Source of the DNA: Dysgonomonas sp. UBA7710 | GTDB taxonomy: Bacteria; Bacteroidota; Bacteroidia; Bacteroidales; Dysgonomonadaceae | DNA: 15,761 nucleotides | Direction of reading: 5' to 3' | Assembly (NCBI RefSeq): GCF_002482385.1 | Contig: NZ_DLFW01000033.1 | Coordinates: 1 to 15,761 of the forward strand | Part shown: positions 14,242 to 15,761 of the stretch, piece by piece | Position numbering within the stretch: the first letter of the stretch is position 1 | Layout of the letters: every line of letters begins with the position of its first letter | Position numbers and translations under genes: made by a program | Notes under the pieces: model-generated | What the model saw: only the letters and a program-made list of their open reading frames with translations | Database searches by the model: none | Told to the model about the DNA's origin: nothing

Positions 14242-15000
14242 ATGGGACAAAAAGTAAATCCAATAGCAAATCGTTTAGGAATCATCAGAGGATGGGACTC
14301 TAACTGGTATGGAGGCAAAAGTTACGGCAACACACTGTTGGAAGACAGCAAAATCCGTAAATATCTGAATGCCCGTCTAGCTAAAGCCAGTGTATCGCGT
14401 ATCGTTATCGAAAGAACACTGAAACTTGTAACTATTACAGTTTGTACAGCACGTCCGGGTATCATTATCGGTAAAGGCGGACAAGAAGTGGACAAGCTGA
14501 AAGAAGAGTTGAAGAAAATTACAGATAAAGATATTCAAATCAATATTTTCGAAATCAAAAAACCTGAACTGGATGCAGTTATCGTAGCTAACAACGTAGC
14601 ACGTCAGGTGGAAGGCAAAATCGCTTACCGCCGTGCTATCAAAATGGCTATCGCTTCTACAATCAGAATGGGTGCCGAAGGTATCAAAATTCAGATATCA
14701 GGCCGTTTGAACGGAGCGGAAATGGCTCGTTCGGAAATGTATAAAGAAGGACGTACTCCACTTCATACATTCCGTGCCGATATCGACTATGCACATGCCG
14801 AAGCATTGACAAAAGTTGGTTTGATAGGTATCAAAGTATGGATTTGCCGTGGAGAAGTTTACGGCAAGAAAGACCTTGCACCTTCATTTGTTGCGTCTAA
14901 AGATGGTGGCCACTCTAACAACAGAGGTGGTGGTGACCGTCGTAACGACAGAGGCGACAGAGAACAGGGAAAAGGTTTCAAGAGAAATAAGAGAAAGTAA
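14242..15000 (+). CDS. rpsC: 30S ribosomal protein S3
   Basis: Small-subunit protein at the mRNA entry channel. 252 residues. The N-terminal KH domain has the nucleic-acid loop GIIIGKGG (73-80), and basic residues in AYRRAIKMAI (128-137) correspond to the mRNA helicase region in E. coli. The C-terminal domain includes GRLNGAEMARSEMYKEGRTPLHTFRADIDYA. It ends in a low-complexity Gly/Arg/Asn/Asp/Lys tail from about 222 that is absent from the E. coli protein. Six bases separate it from rplV, and 22 from rplP. Confidence 0.99.
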   Translation: MGQKVNPIANRLGIIRGWDSNWYGGKSYGNTLLEDSKIRKYLNARLAKASVSRIVIERTLKLVTITVCTARPGIIIGKGGQEVDKLKEELKKITDKDIQINIFEIKKPELDAVIVANNVARQVEGKIAYRRAIKMAIASTIRMGAEGIKIQISGRLNGAEMARSEMYKEGRTPLHTFRADIDYAHAEALTKVGLIGIKVWICRGEVYGKKDLAPSFVASKDGGHSNNRGGGDRRNDRGDREQGKGFKRNKRK

Positions 15001-15022
15001 TTAAAAAAACGTTTGAAGTAAA

Positions 15023-15454
15023 ATGTTACAACCGAAGAAAACAAAATTCAGAAGACAGCAAAAAGGTCGTATGAAAGGTAATGCTCAGAGAGGGCATGAA
15101 CTGGCTTTCGGTTCGTTTGGCATCAAAACCCTGGAGAACAAATGGATCACAGGGCGCCAGATAGAAGCGGCCCGTATTGCAGTAACTCGTTACATGCAGC
15201 GTCAAGGACAAGTTTGGGTTAGAATTTTCCCTGACAAACCAATCACTAAGAAACCTGCCGAAGTCCGCATGGGTAAAGGTAAGGGATCTCCTGAAGGGTT
15301 CGTTGCACCGGTTACACCTGGTAGAATACTATTCGAAATCGAAGGAGTATCTTATGATGTGGCAAAAGAAGCATTGCGCCTTGCAGCACAAAAGCTTCCT
15401 GTGACTACTAAATTTATAGTTCGCAGAGATTATGACTTAACTCAAAACGCTTAA
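15023..15454 (+). CDS. rplP: 50S ribosomal protein L16
   Basis: Late-assembling large-subunit protein that organises the A-site tRNA region of the central protuberance. 143 residues: MLQPKKTKFRRQQKGRMKG, GSFGIKTLENKWITGRQIEAARIA, VWVRIFPDKPITKKPAEVRMGKGKG and VAPVTPGRILFEIEG. The Arg of RMGKGKG, which is hydroxylated in E. coli (Arg81), is present. A few bases separate it from rpmC. Confidence 0.99.
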   Translation: MLQPKKTKFRRQQKGRMKGNAQRGHELAFGSFGIKTLENKWITGRQIEAARIAVTRYMQRQGQVWVRIFPDKPITKKPAEVRMGKGKGSPEGFVAPVTPGRILFEIEGVSYDVAKEALRLAAQKLPVTTKFIVRRDYDLTQNA

Positions 15455-15459
15455 GAAGT

Positions 15460-15657
15460 ATGAAAATTGCAGAAGTAAGAGAACTTTCGGACAAAGAATT
15501 GAAAGAAAGATTAGATGCTGAAAAAATAGCATTAAACCAATTGGTGTTAAACCACAGTGTATCTCCATTGGATGCTCCGACTAAGATTAAAGAAAAGCGT
15601 CGCGATATCGCACGTTTCTTAACAGAGATCCGCCACAGAGAACTAAAAAATAAATAA
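15460..15657 (+). CDS. rpmC: 50S ribosomal protein L29
   Basis: Small two-helix protein by the exit tunnel, next to L23. 65 residues, normal: MKIAEVRELSDKELKERL, NQLVLNHSVSPLDAPTKIKEKRRDIARFLTEIRHRE. It starts 5 bases after rplP and precedes rpsQ by 6 bases, in the conserved spc-side order. Confidence 0.97.
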   Translation: MKIAEVRELSDKELKERLDAEKIALNQLVLNHSVSPLDAPTKIKEKRRDIARFLTEIRHRELKNK

Positions 15658-15663
15658 GAGCTG

Positions 15664-15761
15664 ATGGAAACGAGAAATTTAAGAAAAGAAAGATTCGGGG
15701 TCGTTTTCAGCAACAAGATGGACAAAACCATCACAGTAGCTGTAAAATGGAAAGAAAAACA
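15664..15761 (+). CDS. rpsQ: 30S ribosomal protein S17 (5' part, cut by the window edge)
   Basis: The first 32 codons read METRNLRKERFGVVFSNKMD and then KTITVAVKWKEK, matching the start of S17, a primary 16S binding protein of about 85 residues. The frame is open to the last base, so the gene is truncated by the window, not broken. It continues the S10-spc gene order after rpmC. Confidence 0.93.
   Translation, partial: METRNLRKERFGVVFSNKMDKTITVAVKWKEK

Overview
The window is a chromosomal segment of a Bacteroidota bacterium, most likely of the order Bacteroidales. The reasons are: promoter boxes of the Bacteroidota type (TAnnTTTG, sometimes with TTTG about 18-20 bases upstream) ahead of several genes; A/T-rich leaders that mostly lack Shine-Dalgarno sequences; a Lys/Ala/Gly tail on S12 and a Gly/Arg/Asp tail on S3; a str operon that runs from fusA straight into rpsJ with no tuf between; and a FadL-type porin. 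Genus cannot be fixed from the sequence alone; a Dysgonomonas- or Parabacteroides-like organism is a guess.

Layout. Bases 1-349 are non-coding and hold degenerate short repeats plus two related palindromes. Bases 350-2290 encode glutamine-dependent NAD synthetase (nadE). A small flavodoxin-fold NAD(P)H oxidoreductase follows on the same strand (2458-3012). It converges, across a bidirectional hairpin, on a minus-strand pair: an HSL-family alpha/beta hydrolase (3075-4058) and a DHA3/Mef-type MFS exporter (4184-5410). A 386-base divergent intergenic region follows. It carries a good promoter for an OmpP1/FadL-type outer membrane protein (5797-7197), which ends in a textbook terminator.

From 7467 to the right edge everything is translation machinery on the plus strand: rpsL-rpsG-fusA (str operon), then rpsJ-rplC-rplD-rplW-rplB-rpsS-rplV-rpsC-rplP-rpmC-rpsQ (S10/spc operon, cut off inside rpsQ). 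All these proteins look intact and of normal length. A promoter lies about 140 bases before rpsL. The only long gaps in the block are rpsL-rpsG (162 bases) and fusA-rpsJ (89 bases), and both contain predicted RNA hairpins.

No mobile element, CRISPR array, tRNA or rRNA gene was seen. The most interesting non-coding signals are a structured, apparently undivided rpsL leader (8-bp closing helix plus a 20-pair hairpin with many G-U pairs, and a 14-codon upstream ORF containing Trp-Trp), hairpins at the two operon gaps, a full AAGGAGG ribosome binding site before rplW in an otherwise SD-poor genome, and paired palindromes before nadE. These are hand-folded or eye-spotted hypotheses. I saw no evidence for a wholly new multigene system.
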